A stretch of DNA of 64,000 nt from Sporosarcina beigongshangi (GTDB lineage: Bacteria; Actinomycetota; Actinomycetes; Actinomycetales; Micrococcaceae), in contig NZ_JADHDY010000003.1 in NCBI RefSeq assembly GCF_016820535.1, forward strand, positions 310,001-374,000, read 5' to 3'. The position numbers were made by a program, and so were the translations under genes. Each line of letters begins with the position of its first letter. Within the stretch, counting starts at the first letter, position 1. The notes below the pieces were generated by a model. It was not told where the DNA came from and ran no database searches. It saw only the letters and a list, made by a program, of their open reading frames with translations. Positions 26,809 to 36,289 of this stretch are shown piece by piece.

Positions 26809-28343
26809 TATGCCTTTTTCACGTTGAGTTCGACGACGGCCCAGGACAGTGCGGGCAGCGTCAGCTTGAGCTGGTCCCCGGCTGCCGTGACGCCCGAGAG
26901 GGGGCGCATGCCCACCTGGTCGGGCCGGTCGAGGGTGTTCTTGCTGAACCTGTCCAGCCCCGCCGGCACGTCAAGCACCTCAGCCCTGGTGAGCGCTCCG
27001 GCGTCGAACCCGCCCAGGCGGACCTCAACCTCTGCCTCGCTGTCCAGTCCGCGGTTGGCCAGGAACAATGCCATCCGCCCCGTTTCCTCGTTCCACGTGA
27101 TGCTGGCGTCCACCGCGTCCACGCCGCCGAACCGGGAGGTCTCCAGCTGGCTGGAATCCACGACGGTGCGCATGACCTGGCCCTTGGCGAGCTCGGCCAT
27201 GCGCGCGAACGGGTGGAAGATGGTCTGGCGCCAGGCCGGGCCGTTGGGCTCGGCAAGGATCGGGGCAATGACGTTGACCAGCTGGGCCTGGTTCGCGATC
27301 TTCACCCGATCCCCGTGGCGCAGCAGCGAGTTCAGCAGGGTCCCGACCACCACGGCGTCGGTGACGTTGTACTTGTCCTCGATGACGCGCGGGTGCTCCT
27401 GCCAGGGCTGCTGGGAAACCTGATCCGGGCTGTCTACATCGCCCGGACGGCTGTACCAGACGTTCCATTCATCAAAGGAGAGGTTGATGTGCTTCTTGTG
27501 GCGGCCCTTGGCGCGGACGGCATCGGCGGTGGCAACCACGGACTCGATGAAGTAGTCCATGTCCACGGCGCTGGCCAGGAAACTTGCGGCGTCGCCGTCC
27601 TGCTCCTGGTAGTAGGCATGGAGGGAGAGGTAGTCGACTTCCTCGTAGGCGTGGGTCAGCACGGTGTGCTCCCAGTCGCCGAAGGTGGGCATGCCGGAGT
27701 TGGAGCTGCCGCAGGCCACGAGTTCGATGTCCGGGTCCACGAGGCGCATTGCCTTGGCGGCTTCCTGCGCCAGGCGGCCGTATTCATGCGCGGTCTTGTG
27801 CCCGATCTGCCACGGGCCGTCCATCTCGTTGCCCAGGCACCACAGCTTGATGTCGAAGGGGTCCGTGTGCCCGTTCTTGGCGCGCAAATCCGACCAGTAG
27901 GTGCCTCCCGGGTGGTTGGCGTACTCAACGATTTCGCGGGCCGCATCAACGCCGCGGGTGCCAAGGTTGATGGCCTCCATGATTTCGGTGCCGGCCTTCC
28001 TGGACCAGTCCACAAACTCGTGCAGGCCAAACGCGTTGGATTCCACGGTGTGCCAGGCACCGTCGAGGCGCCGGGGCCGGCCGGCAACCGGGCCGATCCC
28101 ATCCTCCCAGTTGTAGCCGGAGACGAAGTTGCCACCGGGGTACCGGATCACCGTCGCGCCCAGCTCCTTCGTCAGCGCCAGCACATCCTTGCGGAAGCCC
28201 TGCTCATCAGCCTCCGTATGCCCGGGCTCATAAATTCCGGTGTAAACACACCGGCCCATGTGCTCCACAAAGGAACCAAAGAGCCGGTGCGGCACTTCGG
28301 AGACGGTGAACTCTCGATCAATGCTGATCCGTGCACGGGACAT
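26808..28343 (-). CDS. abfA: Alpha-N-arabinofuranosidase, glycoside hydrolase family 51
   Basis: The 511-residue enzyme releases terminal alpha-L-arabinofuranose from arabino-oligosaccharides in the cytoplasm. Family features are FGSFVEHMGRCVYTGIYEP, GATVIRYPGGNFVSGYNWEDG, the acid/base in CLGNEMDG (Glu173) and the nucleophile in SFDEWNVWY (Glu292), followed by a C-terminal beta-sandwich. Length is normal for GH51. AAGGAG lies 10 nt before the ATG. It is the first gene of the arabinan operon, whose promoter carries type B and type C operators. Confidence 0.95.
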   Translation of the reverse strand: MSRARISIDREFTVSEVPHRLFGSFVEHMGRCVYTGIYEPGHTEADEQGFRKDVLALTKELGATVIRYPGGNFVSGYNWEDGIGPVAGRPRRLDGAWHTVESNAFGLHEFVDWSRKAGTEIMEAINLGTRGVDAAREIVEYANHPGGTYWSDLRAKNGHTDPFDIKLWCLGNEMDGPWQIGHKTAHEYGRLAQEAAKAMRLVDPDIELVACGSSNSGMPTFGDWEHTVLTHAYEEVDYLSLHAYYQEQDGDAASFLASAVDMDYFIESVVATADAVRAKGRHKKHINLSFDEWNVWYSRPGDVDSPDQVSQQPWQEHPRVIEDKYNVTDAVVVGTLLNSLLRHGDRVKIANQAQLVNVIAPILAEPNGPAWRQTIFHPFARMAELAKGQVMRTVVDSSQLETSRFGGVDAVDASITWNEETGRMALFLANRGLDSEAEVEVRLGGFDAGALTRAEVLDVPAGLDRFSKNTLDRPDQVGMRPLSGVTAAGDQLKLTLPALSWAVVELNVKKA

Positions 28344-28422
28344 GGCGGGTGGCTCCTTGGTGTGTCAGCTCGGGTTGGTCAGCATGCCGCGCAGCTCTTG
28401 GGCCGGCGCGCATGCACCCATA

Positions 28423-28451
28423 ATTGTGATCGCTAACACCGGGCATGTCAA
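28423..28451 (-). promoter_or_regulatory. GH51 operon promoter with type B operator in the spacer
   Basis: On the minus strand, a consensus -35 TTGACA (28451-28446) is followed by a 17-bp spacer and -10 CACAAT (28428-28423). The type B operator TGTGATCGCTAACA (28425-28438) fills the spacer and overlaps the -10, so a bound repressor would block polymerase. Confidence 0.8.
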
Positions 28452-28459
28452 GGGTGCAT

Positions 28460-28471
28460 TGAAACCTTTCA
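28460..28471. promoter_or_regulatory. Type C operator upstream of the GH51 promoter
   Basis: TGAAACCTTTCA is identical to the site at the GH42 promoter (18505). It lies just upstream of the -35 box. Confidence 0.7.
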
Positions 28472-28542
28472 GGGGCTCGGGCCGGCCGTGCCGCACCCAC
28501 CTGCGGCACCCACCCGCGGCGCCGGCGCCGACCAGCCTGTCC

Positions 28543-28560
28543 GGGAACGCGCCGTCGTGC
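28543..28560. repeat. 18-nt copy of a terminator arm
   Basis: GGGAACGCGCCGTCGTGC is identical to 1096-1113, the right arm of the CE12-PL11 terminator. No matching left arm is present here, so it looks like half of a dispersed repeat. Confidence 0.5.
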
Positions 28561-28569
28561 CTTAAACAA

Positions 28570-28617
28570 CTGACCCGCAGCAAACACCGGGAATTTTCGG
28601 TGTTTGCTGCGGGTCAG
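28570..28617 (-). terminator. gdhA terminator with a 20-bp perfect stem
   Basis: Positions 28570-28589 pair perfectly with 28598-28617 around an 8-nt A/T-rich loop, 13 bp after the gdhA stop. It also shields the divergent GH51 promoter region. Confidence 0.88.
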
Positions 28618-28629
28618 GTGACGGTCTGG

Positions 28630-30018
<1,389 letters not shown>

Positions 30019-30131
30019 TCATCGGCAATTTTCCAACCACTTGGGCGCTGAGACTAATTTTTCTCATGGAGCGATACGGTGTGCAGGAACCTGCAGATTT
30101 GGGCGCCTCAGCGGGCGTGGAGGAACCCGTA

Positions 30132-30944
30132 CTAGTCCTTTTTGCGCTTAAAGGACGCCAGCAGCCCGGCACCCTTCTTGGCCGCGCGTCCAACACTCCT
30201 GCTCAGCGGCCCCTGCACGGCGGTGTCCACGTCCGTCGCGGTGGCCAGAACCGGCTGCGGGCCGCGGACGGCCTTGTCCGGAACGCTGGCCGCACCATGC
30301 GTGGCGGTCGTTCCGGCACCGCGCACGGGTCCCTGGGCGCCCGTGCGCACCGCGGCCTGGCGTGCATCTGCCGGATGTGCCGGGGCGGGACGTGTCTCTG
30401 CGGCCTTTTCTGCGGTTGTACCGGAGGCCGGCACCAGCTCCGGGGTGGCGGCCGGGACGGTCCCGCGCGCCGGCACCCCGGGAGCGCGGACTGGACGTGC
30501 GGCGGCAGCGCCGGCAGGGCCGGCGGCAGCAGACTCGGCGTTTTTGGCGGCACCGGAACCGGGAACATCGGCGGGCGCGGCGGCGCGCTGCGGAACGGCC
30601 GCATGTTTCCGCTCGGGAGCCGCAACAGGTTCCACGACAGTCGCGGCAGGCGCCTTGGCGGGCCGTGCGCCGTCGTTAGCAATGCCGGCACCCAGCGACT
30701 CAAGCCAGATGGACACCATCGCCAGCGGGGCCGTGTTGATGGCGTAGAAGCGCTTCTGCCCCTGGGCGCGCATGGTCACGACACCGGCCTCGCGCAACAC
30801 GCGCAGATGTTTGGAGACGGTCGGCTGCGATACCCCCAGCTCGTCCACCAGCTGGCCCACAGCCTTGCTCTCCTGCACCAACGCTTCAAGGATGTCCCGC
30901 CGTGTGCTTTCGGCAATCACCGCGAAGACTTTTTCAACAACCAT
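30132..30944 (-). CDS. ArsR-like winged-helix regulator with a long Ala/Pro-rich tail
   Basis: Residues about 1-90 form an ArsR-type winged helix with the recognition region LGVSQPTVSKHLRVLREAGVV and a wing ending KRFYAIN. No ArsR-type metal cysteines are present. Residues about 95-245 are low-complexity Ala/Pro/Thr/Gly, and the end (RAAKKGAGLLASFKRKKD) is basic. The length of 270 is far above the usual 100-120, and the frame is continuous, so the tail is real coding sequence rather than a frameshift. A TAGGGT hexamer 6 nt before the ATG suggests a leaderless transcript. The target is unknown; it may regulate itself or nearby gdhA. Confidence 0.8.
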   Translation of the reverse strand: MVVEKVFAVIAESTRRDILEALVQESKAVGQLVDELGVSQPTVSKHLRVLREAGVVTMRAQGQKRFYAINTAPLAMVSIWLESLGAGIANDGARPAKAPAATVVEPVAAPERKHAAVPQRAAAPADVPGSGAAKNAESAAAGPAGAAAARPVRAPGVPARGTVPAATPELVPASGTTAEKAAETRPAPAHPADARQAAVRTGAQGPVRGAGTTATHGAASVPDKAVRGPQPVLATATDVDTAVQGPLSRSVGRAAKKGAGLLASFKRKKD

Positions 30945-30967
30945 TCCACTACCCTAACGACATATGC

Positions 30968-30997
30968 CCACCGGGGCATCTTGAGACGCCCCGGTGG
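30968..30997 (-). terminator. Hairpin terminator after acuC
   Basis: A perfect 10-bp stem (CCACCGGGGC with GCCCCGGTGG) has a 10-nt loop. It lies between the acuC stop and the winged-helix gene start. Confidence 0.65.
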
Positions 30998-31069
30998 ACT
31001 CGAAAATGATGGGCCGGCGTTTGCAGGTCCCTGAATACTGCCGGCGGTTTGCGTGCCGGTTGCAATGCA

Positions 31070-32281
31070 CTAGTCAAACCACGGGTCCAGCCCGTACAGC
31101 GGGAAAACCATCTTGCGGGTGGCCATGACGGTGCGGTCCAGCGCGTCCGACGGGTTGTACCCCACCTCCCATGAGCGCCACCAGGTGTCGGCGTCCTCGC
31201 CCATGAACAGCGGCGCAACCATCCCGTATTTCTCGGCCACGTATTCCCGCCACTTTTCCGGCACGGCCGTGCGCAGCGGAACGGGCCGCCCGGCCGCAAT
31301 GGCCATGAGGTGGCTCCACACGCGCGGAACCACGGAGACAATGTTGTACCCGCCGCCGCCCGTGGCGATCCAGTGCCCGCCGCAGACCTTGTCCGCCAGC
31401 GCCGCAATGCTCAGGGCTGCCTCCCGCTGGCCGTCCACCGAGGTGTTCAGGTGCGTCAGTTCGTCGTCGCGGTGCGAATCGCAGCCGTGCTGGCTGACAA
31501 TGACATCCGGATCGAAGGCTTCCACCAATTGAGGCACGACGGCGTGGAAGGCTCTCAGCCAACCGGCATCCGAGGTGCCGGCCGGCAGGGCAACGTTGAC
31601 GGCGGACCCCAAGGCGCCCGGCCCGCCAATGTCGTTGGAGAATCCGGTGCCGGGGAACAGCGAAATTCCTGTTTCATGCAGGGAGATGGTCAGGACCCGG
31701 GGGTCGTCCCAAAAGATCTTCTCGGTCCCGTCGCCGTGATGTGCATCTATGTCGATATAGGCAACCTTTGACACGCCCGAGTCCAGCAGCCGTTGGATGG
31801 CCAGGGCGGTGTCGTTGTAGATGCAGAAACCGCTGGCCTTGTCCGCGAAGGCGTGGTGCATGCCCCCGCCAAAATTCACTGCCCGGGGCGTGGCGCCGCT
31901 GATCAGCGCTTCCGCGGCACGCAGTGAACCTCCTGCGAGCCGGGCGCCGGCCTCATGCATTCCGGCGAAGACAGGGTCATCCTCCGTGCCGAGTCCGCGG
32001 CCCGGATCGCTCAGCGTGGGGTCGTCCGCCACCTTGCGCACGGCGGAGATGTAGTCGCGCGTGTGCACCGTGGCGAGTTCGTCGTCGGACGCCACATGGG
32101 CCCCCACCACTTTAACCTGGGGCAGCTCAAGGATTCCCAGCTCCCGGGCCAGGCCTGCGGTGAGGTCCAGGCGCTTGGGCGACATGGGGTGGTTGGGGCC
32201 GAAATTGTATGCAGACATGGCTGCATCGCAGACTATGCTTGTCGGGACGGCCGCTGGCCCTGAGCTGGCAAATGATGACAT
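31070..32281 (-). CDS. acuC: Acetoin utilisation protein / class I-like deacetylase
   Basis: AcuC belongs to the histone-deacetylase superfamily and in Bacillus reactivates acetyl-CoA synthetase by deacetylation. Zinc and catalytic motifs are visible: YNFGPNHPMSPKR, GGGMHHAFADKASGFC, IDIDAHHGDGTEKIF, and GGGGYN near the end. The 403-residue length is normal. The start at 32281 has only a weak ribosome site; a later in-frame ATG (MSAYNFGP) is the alternative. It is divergent from ktrB with an 82-bp gap. acsA, its likely substrate gene, is at the right edge of the window. Confidence 0.9.
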   Translation of the reverse strand: MSSFASSGPAAVPTSIVCDAAMSAYNFGPNHPMSPKRLDLTAGLARELGILELPQVKVVGAHVASDDELATVHTRDYISAVRKVADDPTLSDPGRGLGTEDDPVFAGMHEAGARLAGGSLRAAEALISGATPRAVNFGGGMHHAFADKASGFCIYNDTALAIQRLLDSGVSKVAYIDIDAHHGDGTEKIFWDDPRVLTISLHETGISLFPGTGFSNDIGGPGALGSAVNVALPAGTSDAGWLRAFHAVVPQLVEAFDPDVIVSQHGCDSHRDDELTHLNTSVDGQREAALSIAALADKVCGGHWIATGGGGYNIVSVVPRVWSHLMAIAAGRPVPLRTAVPEKWREYVAEKYGMVAPLFMGEDADTWWRSWEVGYNPSDALDRTVMATRKMVFPLYGLDPWFD

Positions 32282-32363
32282 CCATCACAGGCTATCGAAG
32301 TCCGGCCACAATTGCCGTATCCGCGGCACCACGACAGTTCAAGGCAGAAGGGGCAGCACCGCG

Positions 32364-33770
32364 TTGAGCGCCAATTCGACACTTCTGCAACGGCTGCCGC
32401 AGTGGCCCCTGCGCGTGGTGGTGGCGATCCGCGACTTCGTGGACAAGGTGGCCAACAGCTCCCCCGCCCGCCTGGCACTCATAGTTTTTGCCCTTGTCAT
32501 CATGGCGTTCACCCTGACGCTGTGCCTGCCCGCGGCGGCACGCGACGGCCAACCCACTGCCTTCCACGACGCCCTGTTCACGGCGGTCTCAGCCGTCTGC
32601 GTCACCGGGCTGACCACGGTGTCAACGGCGCTGCACTGGTCATTCTTTGGCCAGCTGGTCATCCTGATTGGCATCTTCGTGGGTGGTTTGGGCATCCTGA
32701 CCCTGGCCTCCCTGATGTCCCTCATGGTGAGCAAGCGCCTGGGTGTGCGCGGCAAGCTCATTGCCCAGGAGGCCATGAACGCCGGGCGCCTCGGCGAGGT
32801 CGGCACCTTGCTGCGCATCGTCATCAGCACCTCTGTGGCCATTGAGGTCATCCTGGCGCTGGCACTGGCACCCCGTTTCCTGATCCTGGGCGAATCCCTC
32901 CCCCAGGCGATCTGGCATGCCACGTTTTACTCCATCTCCTCCTTTAACAACGCCGGCTTCACACCCCATTCCGACGGCGTTGTCCCCTATGAGGCCGATC
33001 TCTGGATCCTGACCCCGCTGATGATCGGCGGCTTCATCGGCAGCCTCGGCTTCCCCGTGCTGATGGTGCTGCTGGCCGTCGGCTTCCGCTTCAAGAAGTG
33101 GACGCTGCACGCGAAGCTGACCATCCAGGTCTCACTCATGCTGCTGGCGGCCGGCACCATCCTGTGGGGTGCCATGGAGTGGACCAACCCGAACACCATC
33201 GGGGACATGAGCGTGGGCGACAAAATCACGCACTCCGTCTTTGCTTCCGTCATGACCCGGTCCCTGGGTTTCAACCTCGTGGACATGAATGCCATGAACT
33301 CCTCCACCATGCTGCTCACCGACGCGCTCATGTTTGTGGGCGGCGGCTCCGCCTCAACGGCAGGCGGCATCAAGGTCACCACCCTGGCCGTCATGTTCCT
33401 GGCCATCGTGGCCGAGGCCCGCGGCGACAACGACGTAAAAATCTACGGCCGCACCATCCCCCAGGGCACCATGCGCGTGGCCATTTCGGTCATCATGATG
33501 GGCGCCACGTTCGTCATGATCGCGTGCGGGCTGCTCCTTGCCATCTCCGGCGAAAGCCTGGACCGGGTCTTGTTCGAGACCATCTCCGCTTTTGCCACCG
33601 TGGGACTGAGCACGGGGCTCTCAAGCGAGCTTCCGCCGTCGGGCGTCTATGTCTTGAGTGCCATGATGTTCTTTGGCCGCGTCGGCTCCATCACCCTTGC
33701 GGCTGCCCTGGCCCTGCGCCAGCGCCGCCAGCTGTTCCACTACCCGGAAGAGAGGCCCATCATTGGCTGA
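32364..33770 (+). CDS. ktrB: Potassium uptake channel subunit (KtrB/TrkH family)
   Basis: The 468-residue membrane protein is the ion-conducting subunit of a Ktr/Trk potassium system. It has repeated M-P-M units with filter segments such as AVSAVCVTGLTTV, ISSFNNAGFTPHSDG, MTRSLGFNLVDM and ISAFATVGLSTGLS. The upstream frame is open, but TTG at 32364 is chosen because AAGGGG lies about 10 nt upstream and the N-terminus then has the normal length. Its end overlaps ktrA by 8 nt. Confidence 0.9.
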   Translation: MSANSTLLQRLPQWPLRVVVAIRDFVDKVANSSPARLALIVFALVIMAFTLTLCLPAAARDGQPTAFHDALFTAVSAVCVTGLTTVSTALHWSFFGQLVILIGIFVGGLGILTLASLMSLMVSKRLGVRGKLIAQEAMNAGRLGEVGTLLRIVISTSVAIEVILALALAPRFLILGESLPQAIWHATFYSISSFNNAGFTPHSDGVVPYEADLWILTPLMIGGFIGSLGFPVLMVLLAVGFRFKKWTLHAKLTIQVSLMLLAAGTILWGAMEWTNPNTIGDMSVGDKITHSVFASVMTRSLGFNLVDMNAMNSSTMLLTDALMFVGGGSASTAGGIKVTTLAVMFLAIVAEARGDNDVKIYGRTIPQGTMRVAISVIMMGATFVMIACGLLLAISGESLDRVLFETISAFATVGLSTGLSSELPPSGVYVLSAMMFFGRVGSITLAAALALRQRRQLFHYPEERPIIG

Positions 33771-34449
33771 CAAGATCGACTCCAGCAACCGCCCGCCGCA
33801 CAATGCGCCCGTGCTGGTCATCGGCCTGGGCCGCTTCGGCGCCGCCACCGCCCACCAGTTGGTCAAGCAGGGCCGCGAGGTCCTCGCGATCGAGCGCGAC
33901 CCCGCCCTGGTCCAGAAGTGGGCCGGCGTGCTCACCCACGTGGTCGAGGCCGACGCCACCAACATTGACGCGCTGCGCCAGCTCGGGGCACAGGACTTCA
34001 GCTCCGCCGTCGTGGGTGTGGGCACGTCCATTGAATCCAGCGTGCTCATCACGGTGAACCTGGTGGACCTGGGCATCGCGCACCTGTGGGTCAAGGCCAT
34101 CACGCAGTCGCACGGCAAGATCCTGACCCGCATCGGCGCCAACCACGTCATCTATCCCGAGGCCGACGCCGGTGTCCGGGCCGCGCACCTGGTGGGCGGG
34201 CGCATGCTGGACTTCATCGAGTTCGACGACGACTTCGCGATCGTGAAAATGTACCCGCCGAAGGAGACCCAGGGCTTCACGTTGGAGGAATCCAAGGTCC
34301 GCTCCAAGTACGGCGTGACGGTGGTGGGTGTGAAGTCGCCGGGCGAGGATTTCACCTACGCACAGCCGCACACGCGTGTCTCCAGCCGCGACATGCTGAT
34401 CGTGTCCGGCTATGTGGACCTGCTGGAACGCTTCGCCGCACGGCCTTAA
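33763..34449 (+). CDS. ktrA: Potassium channel regulatory subunit (KtrA/TrkA family)
   Basis: The 228-residue cytoplasmic RCK protein gates KtrB in response to nucleotides. An N-terminal TrkA-N Rossmann domain starts VLVIGLGRFGAATAHQLV, with the acidic residue after strand 2 in AIERDP. A TrkA-C domain follows from about residue 150. The TTG start at 33763 lies inside the ktrB end, with GGAAGAGAGG upstream; the frame is open further back only as overlap. Coupling to ktrB is expected. Confidence 0.9.
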   Translation: MADKIDSSNRPPHNAPVLVIGLGRFGAATAHQLVKQGREVLAIERDPALVQKWAGVLTHVVEADATNIDALRQLGAQDFSSAVVGVGTSIESSVLITVNLVDLGIAHLWVKAITQSHGKILTRIGANHVIYPEADAGVRAAHLVGGRMLDFIEFDDDFAIVKMYPPKETQGFTLEESKVRSKYGVTVVGVKSPGEDFTYAQPHTRVSSRDMLIVSGYVDLLERFAARP

Positions 34450-34500
34450 ACTCACGTTTTTGCGGTGCCGTGCGTCTACAGGGCAGGAGGTGTTATTCAC

Positions 34501-35010
34501 ATGGTTCAACACATCATTTTCGATTCGCCCATCGGCCCCCTGACGACTGTGGAGAACGACGCCGGGCTGGCGGCCGTGTACATGACGGCGCACAAGCGGC
34601 TCCCGGCCCCGGAGACGCTTGGTTCCGCTGTGGTTCCGTCTGCGTCGCCGGTTCTGTCCGCTGTAGTTGAGCAGCTGGGCGAGTACTTTGCCCGCGAACG
34701 GCGTGAGTTTTCCGTGCCGCTGGCGCCCGCCGGGACGCCTTTTCAGCAGCGCGTCTGGGCCGCCCTGCGCGAGATCCCGTATGGCGAGCTGCGCACGTAC
34801 GGAGAACTGGCAGCCATGCTGGGCGACCCTTCCATGGCGCAGGCCGTGGGTGCTGCGAACGGCCGCAACCCCATCAGCATCATCGTGCCCTGCCACCGGG
34901 TGGTCGGTGCTGACGGTGCGCTGGTCGGCTATGCGGGCGGGCTGGAGCGCAAGCAGTTCCTGCTGGAGCTGGAAAACCCGTCGTGGACGCACACCGAGGC
35001 GCTGTTTTAG
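34501..35010 (+). CDS. ogt: Methylated-DNA-protein-cysteine methyltransferase (first copy)
   Basis: The 169-residue suicide enzyme removes alkyl groups from O6-alkylguanine. The acceptor cysteine is in IIVPCHRVVG (Cys131), with the helix-turn-helix around QQRVWAALREIPYGELRTYGELA and the asparagine hinge in ANGRNP. CAGGAGGTG lies 7 nt before the ATG. It opens an operon with an ECF sigma factor and a second methyltransferase; its stop and the sigma start overlap as TAGTG. Confidence 0.94.
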   Translation: MVQHIIFDSPIGPLTTVENDAGLAAVYMTAHKRLPAPETLGSAVVPSASPVLSAVVEQLGEYFARERREFSVPLAPAGTPFQQRVWAALREIPYGELRTYGELAAMLGDPSMAQAVGAANGRNPISIIVPCHRVVGADGALVGYAGGLERKQFLLELENPSWTHTEALF

Positions 35011-35555
35011 TGGACTCCCCCACTCCGGATGCGCCGCTGCCGCCCTTCGAGGTCTTGGTGTCGCGGCACGGTGCCGCGGTGCTGCGGGTGTGCCGGGCCC
35101 TGGTTGGTGTAACCGACGCGGACGACGTCTGGCAGGAAACGTTTCTGGCCGCCCTGCGCAGCTACCCCTCATCCGGCGGCGTGCGCAACCGGGAGGCGTG
35201 GCTGGTCACGATCGCCCGCAACAAGGCGGTGGACCACCACCGCCGCAACGCCCGCGTCCCGGAGCCCGTGGAAAACACCGGCGACGGCACGCCGGCAGGA
35301 GGGGACGACGTCGTACGTTCCGTGGAGGCGGGGGACACGGCAGGGCGGGTGTGGGCCGCGCTGGGGCAGCTGCCGCGCATGCAGCGCGAGGCCGTGGTGT
35401 ACCACCACTTGGCCGGCCTGCGGCATGCGGAGGTGGCCCGGCTGCTGGGGAATTCGGAGGCGGCGGCGAGGCGGGCGTCGTCGGAAGGCATGAAATCACT
35501 GCGGGCGCTGCTGGTGCCCGGTGGAAAAGGTTTGAGGAGTGGACGTGATGACTGA
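35010..35555 (+). CDS. ECF-type RNA polymerase sigma factor between two alkyltransferase genes
   Basis: The 181-residue protein has sigma region 2 ([31 protein letters not shown], then [18 protein letters not shown]) and region 4 ([36 protein letters not shown]). The GTG start at 35010 overlaps the ogt stop by 1 nt. No anti-sigma gene follows; the next gene overlaps it by 8 nt and is a second alkyltransferase. The genes are probably co-transcribed, which suggests a role in the alkylation response. That link is inference. Confidence 0.88.
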   Translation: MDSPTPDAPLPPFEVLVSRHGAAVLRVCRALVGVTDADDVWQETFLAALRSYPSSGGVRNREAWLVTIARNKAVDHHRRNARVPEPVENTGDGTPAGGDDVVRSVEAGDTAGRVWAALGQLPRMQREAVVYHHLAGLRHAEVARLLGNSEAAARRASSEGMKSLRALLVPGGKGLRSGRDD

Positions 35556-36168
35556 ACTAAAACTGCCGGATGAGCTGGCCTCGCTGGCCGACGGCGAGGA
35601 AGCCGCCACGGAACGGCTCGCTGCTGCACTGGCCCGCGCCGCGGCGGAGGACGGCCTGCTGGATGTGGCGTACCGGGTGGTCGACTCGCCCGTGGGGCCG
35701 CTGCTGCTGGCGGGCACCGATGCGGGGCTGGTGCGGGTGGCATTTGCCCGCGAGGGGCACGATGCCGTGCTTCAACAGCTGTCCGCGTCGGTCAGCCCGC
35801 GGGTGCTGCGGGCACCTGCGCGGCTGGATGGGATTGCACGGGAACTTGACGAGTACTTCGCCGGCCGTCGGAGGACCTTTGACCTGCCCCTGGACCTCCG
35901 CCTGGCCGGCGGCTTCCGGCGCGAGGTGCTGGCCCACCTGCCGGAGATCGGCTACGGGCACACGGCCAGTTATGCGGCGGTGGCGGCCCTGACGTCGAGC
36001 CCGCGGGCGGTGCGGGCAGTGGGGACGGCGTGTGCACGGAATCCGCTGCCGCTTGTCGTCCCCTGCCACCGGGTGGTCCGTTCCGACGGCAGCCAGGGCG
36101 CATACCTCGGCGGCACGGAGGCCAAGGCCTGGCTCCTGGCCCTCGAGGCATCCGCGGCGGCCGCCTGA
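35548..36168 (+). CDS. Second methylated-DNA-protein-cysteine methyltransferase, with N-terminal extension
   Basis: Residues about 45-206 form an Ogt/Ada-C type domain with the acceptor motif LVVPCHRVVRS (Cys173) and the hinge ARNP. The first 40 residues (acidic, Ala-rich helix) have no counterpart in the first copy and could be a regulatory segment. The ATG at 35548 follows GAGGAG by 8 nt; two in-frame GTGs lie just upstream. It sits where an anti-sigma factor would be expected. It diverges clearly from the first copy, so it is not a recent duplicate. Confidence 0.88.
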   Translation: MTELKLPDELASLADGEEAATERLAAALARAAAEDGLLDVAYRVVDSPVGPLLLAGTDAGLVRVAFAREGHDAVLQQLSASVSPRVLRAPARLDGIARELDEYFAGRRRTFDLPLDLRLAGGFRREVLAHLPEIGYGHTASYAAVAALTSSPRAVRAVGTACARNPLPLVVPCHRVVRSDGSQGAYLGGTEAKAWLLALEASAAAA

Positions 36169-36181
36169 GACCCACCCCCAC

Positions 36182-36273
36182 ACGCTATCGCAGCAATGGT
36201 GCCTTCTTGGCGAACGCTATCGCAGTCCGGTGCGAGAGGGTTCGTCCAAATCCAGCCATTGCTGCGAGAGCGT
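36182..36273. repeat. Nested inverted-repeat element between convergent genes
   Basis: An outer pair (36182-36199 and 36256-36273) matches in 17 of 18 positions inverted. An inner pair (36212-36224 and 36231-36243) matches in 11 of 13. All four arms contain variants of AACGCTATCGCA, so the element is built from four copies of one unit. It can fold as one long hairpin and probably terminates both ogt2 and proC. Its structure resembles a dispersed palindromic repeat. Confidence 0.75.
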
Positions 36274-36289
36274 TGGGTGGGGGCGGGGG

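Noticed and set aside
30132-30660. Possible frameshift explaining the Ala/Pro tail of the winged-helix gene
   Set aside because: The frame is open to a normal stop, and neither alternative frame continues an ArsR-like protein.
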